Shown piece after piece: positions 1 through 11,283 of a stretch of DNA of 64,000 nt (position 1 is the stretch's first letter; every line of letters begins with the position of its first letter). The notes under the pieces were generated by a model. It made no database searches. It was not told where the DNA came from and saw only the letters and a list, made by a program, of their open reading frames with translations. This stretch comes from Gigaspora margarita (taxonomy: Eukaryota > Glomeromycota > Glomeromycetes > Diversisporales > Gigasporaceae), in the NCBI GenBank assembly GCA_009809945.1, contig WTPW01002252.1:14344-78343 (forward strand). The letters run 5' to 3'. The translations under genes were made by a program, and so were the position numbers.

Positions 1-563
1 AAAAAAAAACAAACGGATAAAAAAAATAAAAAAAATAATTATCAAAGATCATTATTTTTATATGATGCACGTGGATGCGCAACTGTGCGAAAATAAATAA
101 AAAAAATAAATAAATAAATAAAATAAATAAAAAAAAATTAAAATCGTTAACGATTTATTATAGCGATTAATATCCATTAATCGTTATATATCGTTTCAAT
201 AAGTACGATTAAAATCGATTATAAATATATAACGATTTATATTTTATTTACACTGTATATTGATTATAGATACATATCGGTATAAAATTAGTTTATCGAT
301 ATATATCGTTAATTTTTAATCGATATATATCGATTAATTGTTATATATCGATATGAATCTACATAAAAAATTTCCCAATGACCTGCGGGTATGTATGGGT
401 TATTTCATACCTGCGGGTACTCATGGATACCCTGCAGATATCTGCAGATACTTGTTAGGTTATCCTTTGGAAAACTGGGGAATAAGGGTTGGTATCTGTA
501 ACGCGATTAACTATGTACATATCTGGATATGTGATTAACAGGTCCAAGCTCTAAAGAAAAGTG
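1..563. other. AT-rich low-complexity stretch
   Basis: No gene is recognised. Positions 1-150 are A-rich with AAAT-type simple repeats. Positions 150-360 are dominated by short palindromic words such as CGATATATCG and ATCGTTAACGAT. A more GC-rich patch at 385-470 repeats the words CTGCGGGTA and TGCAGATA, which may be the remains of a small transposon, but no matching ends were found. Confidence 0.5.
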
Positions 564-572
564 CAGTAAATT

Positions 573-1006
573 GTATTTGGTAAACTTTGCCGATACCTAA
601 TTCGCTGACACCTATTTCACTGACAGCCATTTTATCGATAGCCCACTTCTTTGACAACACATTTTGTTGACAGTCTATTTTCCCAACAGCTATTTCACTG
701 TCTTCACTTTCTCGACGGTTTATTTTTTTAACAGTTTATTTCGCCAACAATTCTTTTTATTTCACAATCAACCTCTAGCCATTACTAACAATAAAGTGGA
801 CCAACTCTAACTTTAATCTGGCCAAAGTTGTTGACAAAATGAACTGTTGGGTAAATGGGCTATCGGTGAAGTGAAATCTAGAAAATAGGCTGTCAGTGAA
901 ATGAACTGTTGGTGAAATGCGTTATCAGAGAAGTGAGCTGTTAGTCAAATGGCCATCAATGAAATAGATGTTAGCGAATTAGATTTTGGCAAAATTGGGA
1001 TCTCTC
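573..1006. mobile_element. Foldback TIR element, 9-bp TSD (Mutator-like)
   Basis: The two halves are imperfect inverted repeats: the left arm holds TTTGCC...CTAATTCGCTGACA and the right arm its degenerate complement. The direct repeat CAGTAAATT at 564-572 and 1007-1015 is a good 9-bp target-site duplication, the size typical of Mutator-like elements. The arms are built from a repeated motif of roughly 20 bases resembling TTTCACTGACAGC. There is no coding capacity. Superfamily assignment rests on TSD length only. Confidence 0.65.
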
Positions 1007-1099
1007 CAGTAAATTATATAATTAGAGTTTATATAGGTCCTGATCTCCTTTAGTAATAGGACTATTGACCAATCAAATTTTATAATATTTAAAAAAAAC

Positions 1100-1530
1100 T
1101 CAAAAATATCTTTGATCTAAAAATAAGCTACTCCACAATCAACAAAAGTCACTACATAGTAAAGTCTAAATTTTACTAAGCAAATCGATTAAAATCGCTT
1201 AAGTAACCTTTATTCAAAAGATCAAAATACACATATTACAAAATTTTTATAAGTATTAGAGAATTTTTTATTAATTGACTTTTGATTTTTATGTTTAACA
1301 GAAAAATTAAAATTTTTTAAAAAAATATATTCAACAAACATAAAAATTAAAAGTTAAATAATAAAAAAGTTTTCAATTTTAATAAAAATTTTAGTATATG
1401 TGTATTTGGTCTTCTAAACAAGTTTATTTAATTAATAATTATCAATTGATATAGTAGAATTTAGACTTTACTATATAGCAACTATCTGCAATTAACTAAA
1501 ATCGATTTTATTTCAATATTATGGGCTATT
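1100..1530. repeat. Decayed foldback repeat of the AATAAGCTAC family
   Basis: The sequence is a long imperfect palindrome centred near 1310. TAGTAAAGTCTAAATTTTAC near 1160 is mirrored near 1455. The body matches the element at 24912-25431, including the words AAATCGATTA and CGCTTAAGTAA. The outer ends are degraded, so no target-site duplication can be called. Confidence 0.55.
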
Positions 1531-1562
1531 TATACTATATATATATAGGACATAATAAATAG

Positions 1563-1920
1563 AGGACCCCCACATATACTTATTTGTACAAGTGATACAA
1601 ACCCAAAATAGAAAATTATCCAATTGAAGAACATAAAATGAGATAATCCCAAATCAGCCCGACACATGAGCAAAGCAAAGAAAACACAAAAAAAATGAAA
1701 AAAGAGAAAATACAAAAAAATAAGTGTTTAAACCTGTCTTGAGACACTAATTAAAAATAACGGAAATAAAATTTTATTATAAGACCTAATTATTTATTAC
1801 TATAGCTTCTAACTCTAATATTCTAACTCTAACTTTTAAATTTTACGAACTTAGTTTATTTTTAAGTTGAATTTCCTTTTTGGGTTTGTATCACTTACAA
1901 AAATAAGTATTCTGGACCCT
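1563..1920. repeat. Inverted-repeat element with AGGACC ends
   Basis: The left end (AGGACCCCC, then a stretch reading CTTATTTGTACAAGTGATAC) is complementary to the right end (GTATCACTTACAAAAATAAG, then GGACCCT). The length of about 358 bp fits a MITE. No clear target-site duplication was seen. An unrelated-looking open frame on the minus strand inside it has no recognisable content. Confidence 0.5.
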
Positions 1921-2149
1921 TTCCTCTAGAAAATTACATGATTTACTGCATCTCTTTAAGTAAAATTAATAAATTTTTATAGGCCCTGGGCATCTCTCAT
2001 ATAGGTCATAACTGATTTGTATGAATTTAAATGTTTTTGCTACCCCTAAAATCAAGTAAATTTGCTAAAAGTTGGATTATTACATATAAATTTTATAGCA
2101 ATTTGCTAAAAACTAAATTTTAATATTTAATATTAGGTAAATAAATTTT

Positions 2150-4260
2150 TTTATTTGAATTCATAGAATTAAAATAAAAAAATTTCATCAAATTTGGTCA
2201 AGAACTCGTAGAAATATCTTTGATGAAAGTTTTTGTAAACAATTTCAATATAGCTTCTTTGTAATATATTTTTTTGCTTTTTCAAAATAACCTACTATTT
2301 GGCGATGATTTACAAGAAATTTTACTATGCTAACTTAAAAAAAATTTATAACAAAACTTGTAGCGCATATTATAGACTAATAGAATCTCAAATTTTATGA
2401 AATAATATTGAAAACTTGTGAAAATATTAACGTTTTTGTAAATTTAGATGCATATTTTTGCAAGTTTTTCCCTATATTCAAATGCTTCCAAAAGTACTTT
2501 CTCAAAATGAAACCTCCAAAATGTGACTTAGTAAGTTGATTTAATAGGTATTCGAGAGTCTTTAATTAAAATTTCATTAAAAACGGATTAATATTAACAA
2601 AATTATGCTGATTTTTCAATTTGCTTCCAGATTTAGAATTTTCTAAAATTTTCAATTTTGATAAAAACAGAAAAATTACTATTACAGGCTAGATTTTTAC
2701 AAGTTCAAATAAAACAAGTTACTGCTAAGGTTTCGCAATTTGATTTGATTTGATTTGATCAAATATTTGAACTCAAATCAAATTCAAATACAGAATTTTC
2801 AAATCAAATCAAATTCAAATTAATGAATATTTGATTTGATTTAACATATATTTGAAATATTTGATAATTTATAAGTAAAATTTTAAATCAAATCAAATTC
2901 AAATACAGAATTTTTAATTCAAATCAAATTCAAATCAAGGCTTATTTGATTTGATCAAATTCAATTATGCTTAATATTTGTTTTGATTTGAGTTTGAGGA
3001 ACCCTAGTTACTGCACACTAAGTAAACTTTTAGAGCATATAATTGATTAATAGAATCTCAATTTTCATGAAAAAATATTGAAAACTCATAAAGATATTAA
3101 CATTTTTGTAAATTCAGATGCATACATTTTTACAAGTTTTTCCTATATTCAAATGCTTTTGAAAGCACCTTTTCAAAATGAAACCTCCAAAACGTAACTA
3201 AGTAAGTTGATATAATAGGTATTTGAGAGTCTTCAGTTAAAATTTTATCAAAAATAGATTAATATTGATAAAGATATTTAGATTTTTCATTTGCAAATAG
3301 ATTCAAATTTCTTTTAATTTTGGTATATAATATACGTTTTGGAAAAGAAAAAATCTTTCATCAAAGATATCTCTACAAGTTCTTGACCAAATTCAATAAA
3401 ACTTTTTTTCTTTGAATTCTACAAATATATAGAATTCAAATAAAAAAATTTTTATTGAATTTGGTCAAGAACTCATAGAGATAACTTTGATAAAAATTCT
3501 TTTATTTCCAAAAAGTATATTATAAAGAAGTTGTACCAAATAAAAAATAGCTATTATAGAATGAATATTTAACCAAATAACTTAAAATTTTAGAAACAAA
3601 AATTTTAACCTATACTCTATTGATTTTATTAGTGCGCAGTAACTTGTTTCATTTGAACTTGTAAAAATCTAGCCTATAATGGTGATTTTTCTGTTTTTAT
3701 CAAAATTGAAAATTTTAGAAAATTCTAAATCTGGAAGCAAATTGAAAAATTATCATAACTTCGTCAATATTAATCTGTTTTTGATGAAATTTTAATTTAA
3801 GACTCTCGAATATCTATTATATCAATTTACTTAATCATGTTTTAGAAGTTTTATTTTGAAAAAGTGCTTTCAGAAGCATTTGAATATAGGAAATCTTGCG
3901 AAAATGTATGTGACTGAATTTATAAAAATGGTAATATCTTTACAATTTTTCAATATTATTTCATAAAATTTGAAATTCTATTAGTCTATGATATGTGCTA
4001 CAAGTCTTGTTATAAAATTTTTTTTAGTTAGCATAGTAAAATTTCTTGTAAATTATCGCTGAATAGTAGGTTATTTGAAAAAACAAAAAAATATATTACA
4101 AAGAAGCTACGTTGAAATTGTTTACAGGAACTTTCATCAAAGATATCTTCACGAGTTCTTGACCAAATTTGATGAAAATTTTTTATTTTAATTCTATGAA
4201 TCCATAGAATTCAAATAAAAAAAATTTTATTAAATTTGATCAAAAACTCATAGAAATAAT
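2150..4260. repeat. Large composite foldback with internal direct repeats
   Basis: Sequence at about 2170-2500 returns in inverted form at about 3890-4230; for example, CAAAGAAGCTACGTTGAAAT on the right pairs with the left arm near 2250. Part of the left arm (2340-2560) is also repeated directly at 3010-3230. The arms diverge by roughly 10-15 percent by eye. No protein is encoded. A hAT-like element interrupts it at 2726-3006. The exact outer ends are uncertain. Confidence 0.6.
2726..3006. mobile_element. hAT-like MITE made of CAAATCAAATT repeats
   Basis: The ends TAAGGTTTCG and GGAACCCTA are imperfect TIRs. They are flanked by an exact 8-bp duplication, GTTACTGC, at 2718-2725 and 3007-3014. 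The interior is a degenerate array of the words TTTGATTTGA and CAAATCAAATT in both orientations. An 8-bp TSD with TAGGGTT-type ends fits hAT elements. Non-coding. Confidence 0.75.
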
Positions 4261-5217
4261 ATTAACTACAATTATTATGCGAATTACTAACTAATTTGCA
4301 ATTGCATTATATAATTATTTGTTTATCAACATACAATCATGATCAATGATTATAATACATATGCAGAGTAAGTACCAAGTTGCTATTAATACTAAAGCCC
4401 GATTATATGCTACTACTTTTATTTATTTTCAATTATAATTGATTATTACTTTACTCTATATAGCCATTAATGACTTATTATATCCAAATCGATAATTATA
4501 GTACAACTTAACTTGTTACAATGATTTTTGCAAAATGTAAATAAATTGCTAAAAATAAAATATAACATGCATAAAATCTTAGTAATTCGACAAAATATTC
4601 AATTATAATCCTTTTTAAAATTAACTTTAATTTGCTAAATTTTAAATTTGAACCTTAGATCAAATTTGAATCAATTTGTCAAAAAAAAAATATGACATAT
4701 ATTAGAAATGTCTGGGGTTCTATTTTTAGCAAAAATTTAAGTTTGCTTATCTTTATTTGAAAAATTAAGATTGTATACTGAAATAATATATTTTTTGTTG
4801 TTAAACATGTTTACTTAGAGCCCAAATTTATAATTTATTAGTAAATATTTGCATAATACAGAATTATCTATATTTTTATTAATAAAAATATAAAAAATTT
4901 TGCATTATATAAAATTTTACTAGTAAATAATAACTTAGAGCACTAAATAAACTTGTTTAGCACTAAAAAATATATTATTTTAGTATATATTTATTTAATT
5001 ATTTTAATTTTTAAAATAAAATTAAGTAAAATTGTTAAATTTTATCAAAAATATAAATTTGTTTATTTTTATTTGAAAAATTAATAAGAATATTACTAAT
5101 GATAACTAGTAATAATTTATTACCAGTATTATATGACTATCATCGACTAGTAAAATTTTTAATTTATTTTACTTTTTTAATTTTTATTTAATAAAAATAA
5201 AAAGATAAAAAAATATA
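4260..5217. other. AT-rich stretch without recognisable genes
   Basis: No open frame of note. It holds A/T-rich repeats, including the dispersed word GCACTAAATAAACTTGTTTAGC near 4930, which recurs at 10205, 10535, 11811 and 27655 and marks an old AT-rich dispersed repeat. Confidence 0.5.
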
Positions 5218-5529
5218 CTATATATTCCCGAAAATAAGCTACTTCAAAAATAAGCTACCTCTAATTTTTTTCAAAATTTCAAAAAATGCCTTAGTAGTTG
5301 CTATATATAAAAGTCCAAATGTTACTAAGTAAATCTCAAAAGTGCCATTAAGTAAACTTGTCCAAGGCATCAAAATACATTTATAATAAAAATTTCATAT
5401 CAATTGGACAACTTTTTAGTAGTATATTTTTTAATGTTTTAAAAAATTTAACAATTTAAAAATAAGCTATCTCACATTTTCATGTAATTTTTAGCCCAAA
5501 AAAGGTAGCTTATTTTCAGGAATATATGG
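5218..5529. mobile_element. MITE of the AATAAGCTACC family, TA duplication
   Basis: The TIRs read CTATATATTCCCGAAAATAA on the left, with the complement on the right ending GGTAGCTTATTTTCAGGAAT. TA flanks both sides. The interior is a palindrome. This is the shortest clean copy of a family also seen at 11977-12586, 22824-27532 and 24912-25431. TA target sites suggest mariner-like mobilisation. Non-coding. Confidence 0.75.
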
Positions 5530-5734
5530 TAAAATATCCATTTTAATAAAAAAACAATATTTACATTTATCTTAATCCTAACTATTAGGCACTAAAATTA
5601 ACTAAAAAAACTTATATAATAAATGTTTTTGAAACGTCATTGTGTAATGATCAAATAAAGTCTATATATCTATACTCTCTATACTAGTTTAATACCAAAA
5701 AATGCTAAATCATATAAAACAAGACTATAGATAA

Positions 5735-5930
5735 TAACCTGATGGTTGAAGGCAAAACAGAAAGTGCTCTAGACTCGATATGGGAGGTATTGAAAGAGTA
5801 AATTTTGAAAACAGTGATAAAGCACATTTCGAAAAAGAAGATATACAAGACAAGAGCTGCTAGAAATGGCAAAAAGAGGCCAAGACAGCATAGCAGAAGT
5901 TTGTTTTGATTGGCTAAAATAAGAATAATT
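5735..5930 (+). pseudogene. Fragment resembling a LINE ORF2 linker
   Basis: The plus-strand translation near 5750-5900 contains ESALDSIWEVLKE and KKKIYKTRAARNGKKRPR. This resembles the region between endonuclease and reverse transcriptase in fungal LINEs (a WEILKE-type helix followed by a basic stretch). It has stops and no detectable neighbours of the same element. A related word (ATAGCAGAAGTTTGTTTTGA) recurs near 9120 next to another LINE fragment. Weak call. Confidence 0.35.
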
Positions 5931-6335
5931 ATGATTGGTGACGATCTTTTTTTTTATACAGTCAATTATAATTTTTAAAGTACTTTTATAAGTAAAATCA
6001 TCATGTCATATGAAAAAAAAATTTTTTTGTAATACAAAACGAAAACCAACTTAAGTAATTGATATTTTACCTTTGGATTTTTTGTTTTTTAACCTGAGAT
6101 GCAGTTAGATGCAATAGTTTCAAAAACTAGATAAGAAGTGAAAGTTTTGAAAGGTCGGAAGGTGCTTCAGTGATCTAAGCAATTAGTAAGTGAAAGTTGC
6201 AAGAGTTTGTCTCAAACTAGTTCTACTTGTTTTCTAGAAGTAAAAAGTACTACGTATTTGGAACTAATATTCCAAACTCTATTTTTTTTTTATTATATTT
6301 AGGCCATAAGTAGTTTATAAATACAACGTTTTATA

Positions 6336-8123
6336 CATCAGCGAATTATATATACATAATCTTACGTAAGTTATTACGGCCCATAATATTACGAAAATCT
6401 TACGATTGTCACGGTGTATTACATAATATATTACGTTAGATTACGGTAATATTACGGTTATTATTTCAAAATATTTTGAAATATACCAAATAAAAAAAAA
6501 TGCAAATTACCTCCCCCCACAGGGGTCGCGTACTCATGCAGATCAATAAACTAATGCGTGCAGGAGGTAATATTTTGATATTTTCGCATTGTTTCGCAAT
6601 ATTTTGGATCATTTCGCATTGTTTCGCAATATTTAGCAAATTTTTGCAAAATTTTAAAAAATAAATAAACGATATACATATTCACAAAATCATGCTTTTT
6701 TACAGGTTTTCGCTTTATTTCGCAAGGTTTCGCAATTTATTATAAAATTTTACATTTTTTTATTTATTATTATTTTTTTATTTATTATTATTATATATTA
6801 TACATATTATATTATATATTATATTTTAATTATTATACATTTTTTACAGTATTATTTTTACATTATTATATATTATTTTAAATACTTTTGCACTTCTTCG
6901 CTTCTAATTCTATCACTATATACAAAAAACTAGCCCTACACACTTATTTTCGCTCACCCACAGTTAGTTATTATCTTCGCTTCTTTGTTTTCTATTGTCT
7001 TCACTTTGACTACTTCTTTTGTTTTGGCTATAAACTTCAGTTCGCACTCTTTTTCTAAAAACTTCAAAATAAAAACGTTTCTTAGAAGTGTTGGTTCTTG
7101 CAAATTGCCGAGGAAAGTCGCAAAGTTTCGAAGAAGTTAGGAATAACTAAAATAAAATTTAAAAAAATAAGTAAAAAAAAAAAACAAAAAAACAAAAAGT
7201 GTAAGCAAACTAATAAAAAAAAATAAACGAAGCCCCATATCTTTGTAAGAGTTCACGTTTTTGTAAATTCAGAAATTGCAAAAGTCGTGATGTTCTTGCG
7301 AAATGCCAAAAAAGTCACGAAGTACTGAAAAAGTCTGGGTTGTTTTTCGTGCAAAGTGCCAGAAAGTAAGGGCTCTGTTCTCGCAAAGTGCCGAAATATA
7401 ATAATAAAAAAAATTTTAAAATAAAACAAAAGAAAACAAAAACAAAAAATACAAAACAAAAAAATAAATAACGCGAAACCTTGCAAAAAATTGCACAAAC
7501 TTGCAAATCCATGCGAAAACTTGCGAAAACTTGCGCCTAACTAAATCATTCTCTAAAGAAGCGTTCTTGGCGTTCTTGATTATGTCGGAAGTCTGAGTAG
7601 ACATGCGAAAGGTTTCGAAATATTGTATATCTTCTTGCAAAGGTGTCTTGTAAAAGTGCTGAAATAAAAAATAATTAAAAAAAAATTAAAAATAAAAATG
7701 AAAACAAAAAAATGAAACGAAAACAAAAAATGAAACGAAAATAAAAAATGAAACGAAATAAAAACAAAAAAGTGAAAGAAAAAAAATAGAAGATCTAATT
7801 ATAAACAAAAGATCTAATCTGATCTTGTAGTACAGAATTTGAATATCATCGAATTATTTCGAACTATTTCGAAAAATCAGTCTAATGCGTGATCCAGGTT
7901 ACAGACCTACTGATCCTGATCCAGCTTGGTTTCCTAGTCCTAAATTATTTTGAAAGGGATCGAAATATTTCGTTAACCTATTTCGAAATATTTTGAAATT
8001 ACTTTCGTAATATTTTGAAAATTTGATAATTCGAAATATTTCGAAATATATTACGTAATATTTTGCTTATATTACGGTTTGTAATATCTTACGTAAGATT
8101 ACGCTATTATAAATTTGCTGATG
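6336..8123. mobile_element. CATCAGC-ended TIR element, TA duplication (copy 1)
   Basis: The ends read CATCAGCGAATT and AATTTGCTGATG and are flanked by TA on both sides. The interior is non-coding and striking. It has tracts of CGAAATATTTCG-like words near both ends, a GC-rich patch with GGGGTCGC and GCAGGAGGTAAT (6513-6570), and many repeats of TTTCGCAA, TTGCGAAAAC and CTTGCGAAA. A second copy lies at 22888-27278. It interrupts a LINE remnant that starts at 8125. The TA target suggests a mariner-like mobiliser supplied elsewhere. Confidence 0.7.
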
Positions 8124-8124
8124 T

Positions 8125-9130
8125 AGTCACAGCTCTTTATTGTTTTTTTTTGCATCTTCCATTAGTATATTTATTATATGTAATGGAGTTTCATCAATCC
8201 TCTTGTTAATTCTACAAAATTAGATCCTCTGAGAATATTATTTTTCTGAATAATCTGCGAAAGTCCTTTCGTGTAATTTTTGTTGTATATTTTTGGAATA
8301 TTTCCAGTAGTGCGATTGGTCTTATATTCCCTAGATCATAATTTCAATTTGCATCTTTCAGTATTGGATATATTTGTAATACCTTCTATCTAGAGAGTAT
8401 TCTGTCTAGACGTATACAAAGACCTGCGAAACTTCTAAAAACCTTTTGAGTTTTGTTGTCAGCTGATTTAATTAAGGTATACGTTATGCCTAAGACCCCT
8501 GAAACCGTGTTTTTTTTCAAATCTTTCAATATTTCTTCTCATTCTTCTTCAAAAATATTCTTGTCTAAAGCTTCGAACTATTTCTCTTAAACTCTTTCTA
8601 ATAGAGCATAGACTTGTGCCCATTTTTCTCTAAGGGCATTGCTATCACAACCCTTTTTCTAAACTGTTTTTGAAAGAACTCTTTTGTTTTTTCTTTCACT
8701 TTTTCTGGGTTGCATGTTAGTACTCTGGTATTATTTTGGTTTTCTAGTAGCTTGTCTACTATAGCATGATTAAAGGGTTTTTCTAGTAAGCTTGCTATTA
8801 TTCTTCCTTGCTCTCCATCAATTATTTGGCATCGTCTTTCAATACACTATTCTATTTGCTTTAGTTTCTCTTTCTCTATTCTGTCCGAATTCTTGTTCAA
8901 TAACATCTTTCACTAGCCACTCAAGTTCTCTATGTCCTTGTCTTCCTATTTCCCACTCATATTTTCTATCTTGATCTGGAACTTTTTTCTTATGTTCTCT
9001 CTAAATAGTCTGAAATCCTTTCTATCTTCTTCAGTCATATCATTTTCTATTTTTCTTTTATCTTTTCTAACTCATCTACCTAATTCTACTATTAATTTGT
9101 CTAGTCTTGGCCAGTATAGCAGAAGTTTAT
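8125..9130 (-). pseudogene. Decayed LINE ORF2 fragment (reverse transcriptase N-half)
   Basis: Read on the minus strand from about 9110 to 8125, the translation shows an acidic/basic linker (DRKYEWEIGRQGHRELEWL), then YPILKDANWNYDLGNIRPIA, then DETPLHIINILMEDAKKNN. These correspond to the fingers/palm region before the catalytic YxDD in fungal LINE reverse transcriptases. Several stops and frame changes break it. It ends abruptly at the insertion of the CATCAGC element, and the YxDD half was not found on the other side. It belongs to a different lineage from the two long LINEs in this window. Confidence 0.65.
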
Positions 9131-9139
9131 TTTGATTGG

Positions 9140-9660
9140 TTGTTAAAATACCCCGGAAAAAATGTAGATCATTCTCCGGATAAAGTATCGGCTATACCAG
9201 GTGAATTTTATTACTCACGAAACTTTCAAAGAAAAGTCTAAAGACACATATTGTGTCTTACAATATATTCATAATAACTAATTTATATTTCACAATGTAT
9301 TTGTTTCGCAATAAGTACACTATTTATTTTACAACAAATACTTTAAGTTTCATGACACAATGCTAAATAATAACATAACGTTATTTATGGATGCTTTATT
9401 ATATAAAATTTCTTTATAATTATATATGTAAAAACGAATTCCAGATTCGGATTATATATAAATTTTATATATATATATTTTTTCCCTTTATTTCTAATTC
9501 TGACAATGTATACCACCAACTATCAGACCCAAATGTTCATGTTAATAGTGTGCAGTCACTGAGGCTTCTACTTGTAGTCAGGGTGTATCCTTAAACTACT
9601 ACCACTAACTATTCAAACCCAACAATTGTATACACTTATAGTATTATTTTTATGTGTATT
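9140..9660. other. AT-rich spacer
   Basis: No gene is recognised. A short imperfect palindrome near 9151-9180 (CCGGAAAAA...TCTCCGG) and a run of similar ACACA/TTTACAA words near 9235-9350 are the only structure seen. Confidence 0.45.
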
Positions 9661-10075
9661 TATCTTTAGTTTATATGGCCAGCCCTAGCAAATTCAAGTT
9701 CAGATGGAGTGCATCCATCATATAGACATCCTGGGTCCCTATCTTCTTGTAGTATTTCAGTTTCGCCTATGTTTATCTAGACTAGTTCTTGCTTCGCTGC
9801 TTATTTGTTAGAAGTTGTATTGGCATATTGACTTCCACAAAAAGTTCTAACCATCGTTATAGGTCGAAAACTACTAGTATTATTGTTAACAGGCTGGATC
9901 GCTACTACCGATATACTATTACATGATTTTTACAGCTTTATAGCTAAGTTGGTAACTTCGGTTATTCCAAATCAGGTTCTAAAACAAATTCAATTCTGCC
10001 CTTAGGCAAACTTGAACAAGCAACCTTCGATTGGTGATCTTGGAGCTTAACTACTAAGCTATCGACCCTAAGGTT
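9660..10075 (-). mobile_element. tRNA-headed SINE-like element (second SINE family)
   Basis: On the minus strand, starting near 10074, the sequence reads like a decayed tRNA. An A-box-like TAGCTTAGTAGTTAAG lies at about 10062-10047 and a B-box-like TTGTTCAAGTTTGCC at about 10018-10004. The spacing fits an internal RNA polymerase III promoter. The region downstream to about 9660 is less AT-rich than its surroundings and non-coding. The 3' end and target-site duplication are not resolved. It could instead be a solitary tRNA pseudogene. Confidence 0.5.
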
Positions 10076-10139
10076 TTATATAAATTTTATATTAATTTGT
10101 TCCAAATTTTATTATAAAAATATTGCTATTCTTACATAT

Positions 10140-10539
10140 ATTAGCTCTTAATAAAATTCTATAAAATCTTATAATCTACAAATTTTTATTTATTAATTCT
10201 AAATTTATGCACTAAGTAAACTTGTTTAGCATTCAAAAATACATCAAATTAGCAAAATTATTTTTTATTTTACTTAAACTTAGATATTAGATACATAGTT
10301 TTTAATTTTTGATCAAAAAAGTTAAATTTAAGTATCTTTTCTTCAAATTTTAAATAAAATAAAACACTTCTGCCAATTTAATGTATTTTTAAATGCTGAA
10401 TAAGTTTATTTAGTTCATTAAATTAGAATTAAATAGTAGAATCTTGTGAAATCATAAGATTTATAAAATCTCATTAATAAAATTCTATAAAATCTTATAA
10501 TTCACAAATTTTTATTAAATAATTCTAACTTTATGCACT
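10140..10539. repeat. AT-rich palindromic dispersed repeat
   Basis: The word TAATAAAATTCTATAAAATC and its complement flank a body with TTAGCATTCAAAAATACATC and GTATTTTTAAATGCTGAATA in inverted arrangement. The same repeat reappears around 11811-11976, 12587-12712, 22583-22823 and 27533-27690. It acts as the substrate into which several younger elements inserted. Non-coding. Confidence 0.55.
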
Positions 10540-10714
10540 AAATAAACTTGTTTAGCAGGGTGTGGCGACTTAGAGAAGTTGGTAAGTTGTCACTCCAAGC
10601 GGCAGGTCTAGAGTTCAAATCCCACTGGCGACAGTTTAGAAAATAGGCCTGTGTTATAGTACCATTTCTCCTTGTTGGTTCTTTGGTACACTATCTTGAA
10701 TGGGAGCCGCTGGG

Positions 10715-10994
10715 CAGTGTTGTATATGGACAGTTGGGACATGAGCTGGGACATTTTGGAACATTTTGGGACAATTTTTTAAATTGAAATTACTTAAAAT
10801 TTTATTAAGATAATCTAATTTAATTTTTTCAGAAATATGTTCAGCACCTAAAAAAATATATAATCATATATTTTTTTAAATTAATTTATTAATTATTAAG
10901 ACTTGGGACATAGTTGGGACACTTGGGACGCTAGGACATTGGGACATTGGGACATGCTAAAAAAAGGCTGGGATAGTAAAAATGTACAACACTG
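10715..10994. mobile_element. hAT-like MITE with GGGACATT repeats
   Basis: The TIRs are CAGTGTTGTA and TACAACACTG. They are flanked by an 8-bp duplication, CCGCTGGG at 10707-10714 and CCGCCGGG at 10995-11002 (one mismatch). Both ends carry short tandem TTGGGACA/GGGACATT words. It interrupts the retroposon at 10558. A second copy lies at 14609-14888. Non-coding. Confidence 0.8.
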
Positions 10995-11016
10995 CCGCCG
11001 GGCGTACAAAATCCAA

Positions 11017-11283
11017 GGATCAGAAAATGGATACCCGTTTGGAAGTTCCGAGTGAGGAAGTAGCAAAGATCTTTGACAGTGCTAACCATAATTGGAACAT
11101 TGGAAACTGGAGCTGGAGAACCGGACGACAAGATCCTCGAGGAGGAGGTTTACCAACCTGGCCACCGGAGTTACACCAGAGGAAAATTTAGCAGCATGTA
11201 CCAAGAAGAGGGAGCCCATTCGGCACTTAAAGCCGGGCTGACCGACCCTTCTGGGCTAACTGGTTTGGAAGTTTGGGGATACT
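11017..11283 (+). pseudogene. Coding-like body of retroposon copy 1
   Basis: Two overlapping plus frames share this segment. One reads MDTRLEVPSEEVAKIF near 11026-11075. Another, from 11073, reads DKILEEEV...SMYQEEG then LKAGLTDPSGLTGLEVWGY. The second block matches copies at 40503-40799 (NMYQGEG, LKAGPTDPSGPT) and, on the minus strand, about 22140-22270 (NMYQGERVHSVLKAGLT). Several differences between copies fall at third codon positions, which argues that the stretch encodes or once encoded a small protein. No known domain is recognised. In this copy the frame changes partway. Confidence 0.5.

Noticed and set aside
7253-7640. Three overlapping minus-strand frames rich in Phe
   Set aside because: They are translations of A-rich and CTTGCGAAA repeats in the CATCAGC element; no amino-acid pattern supports coding.
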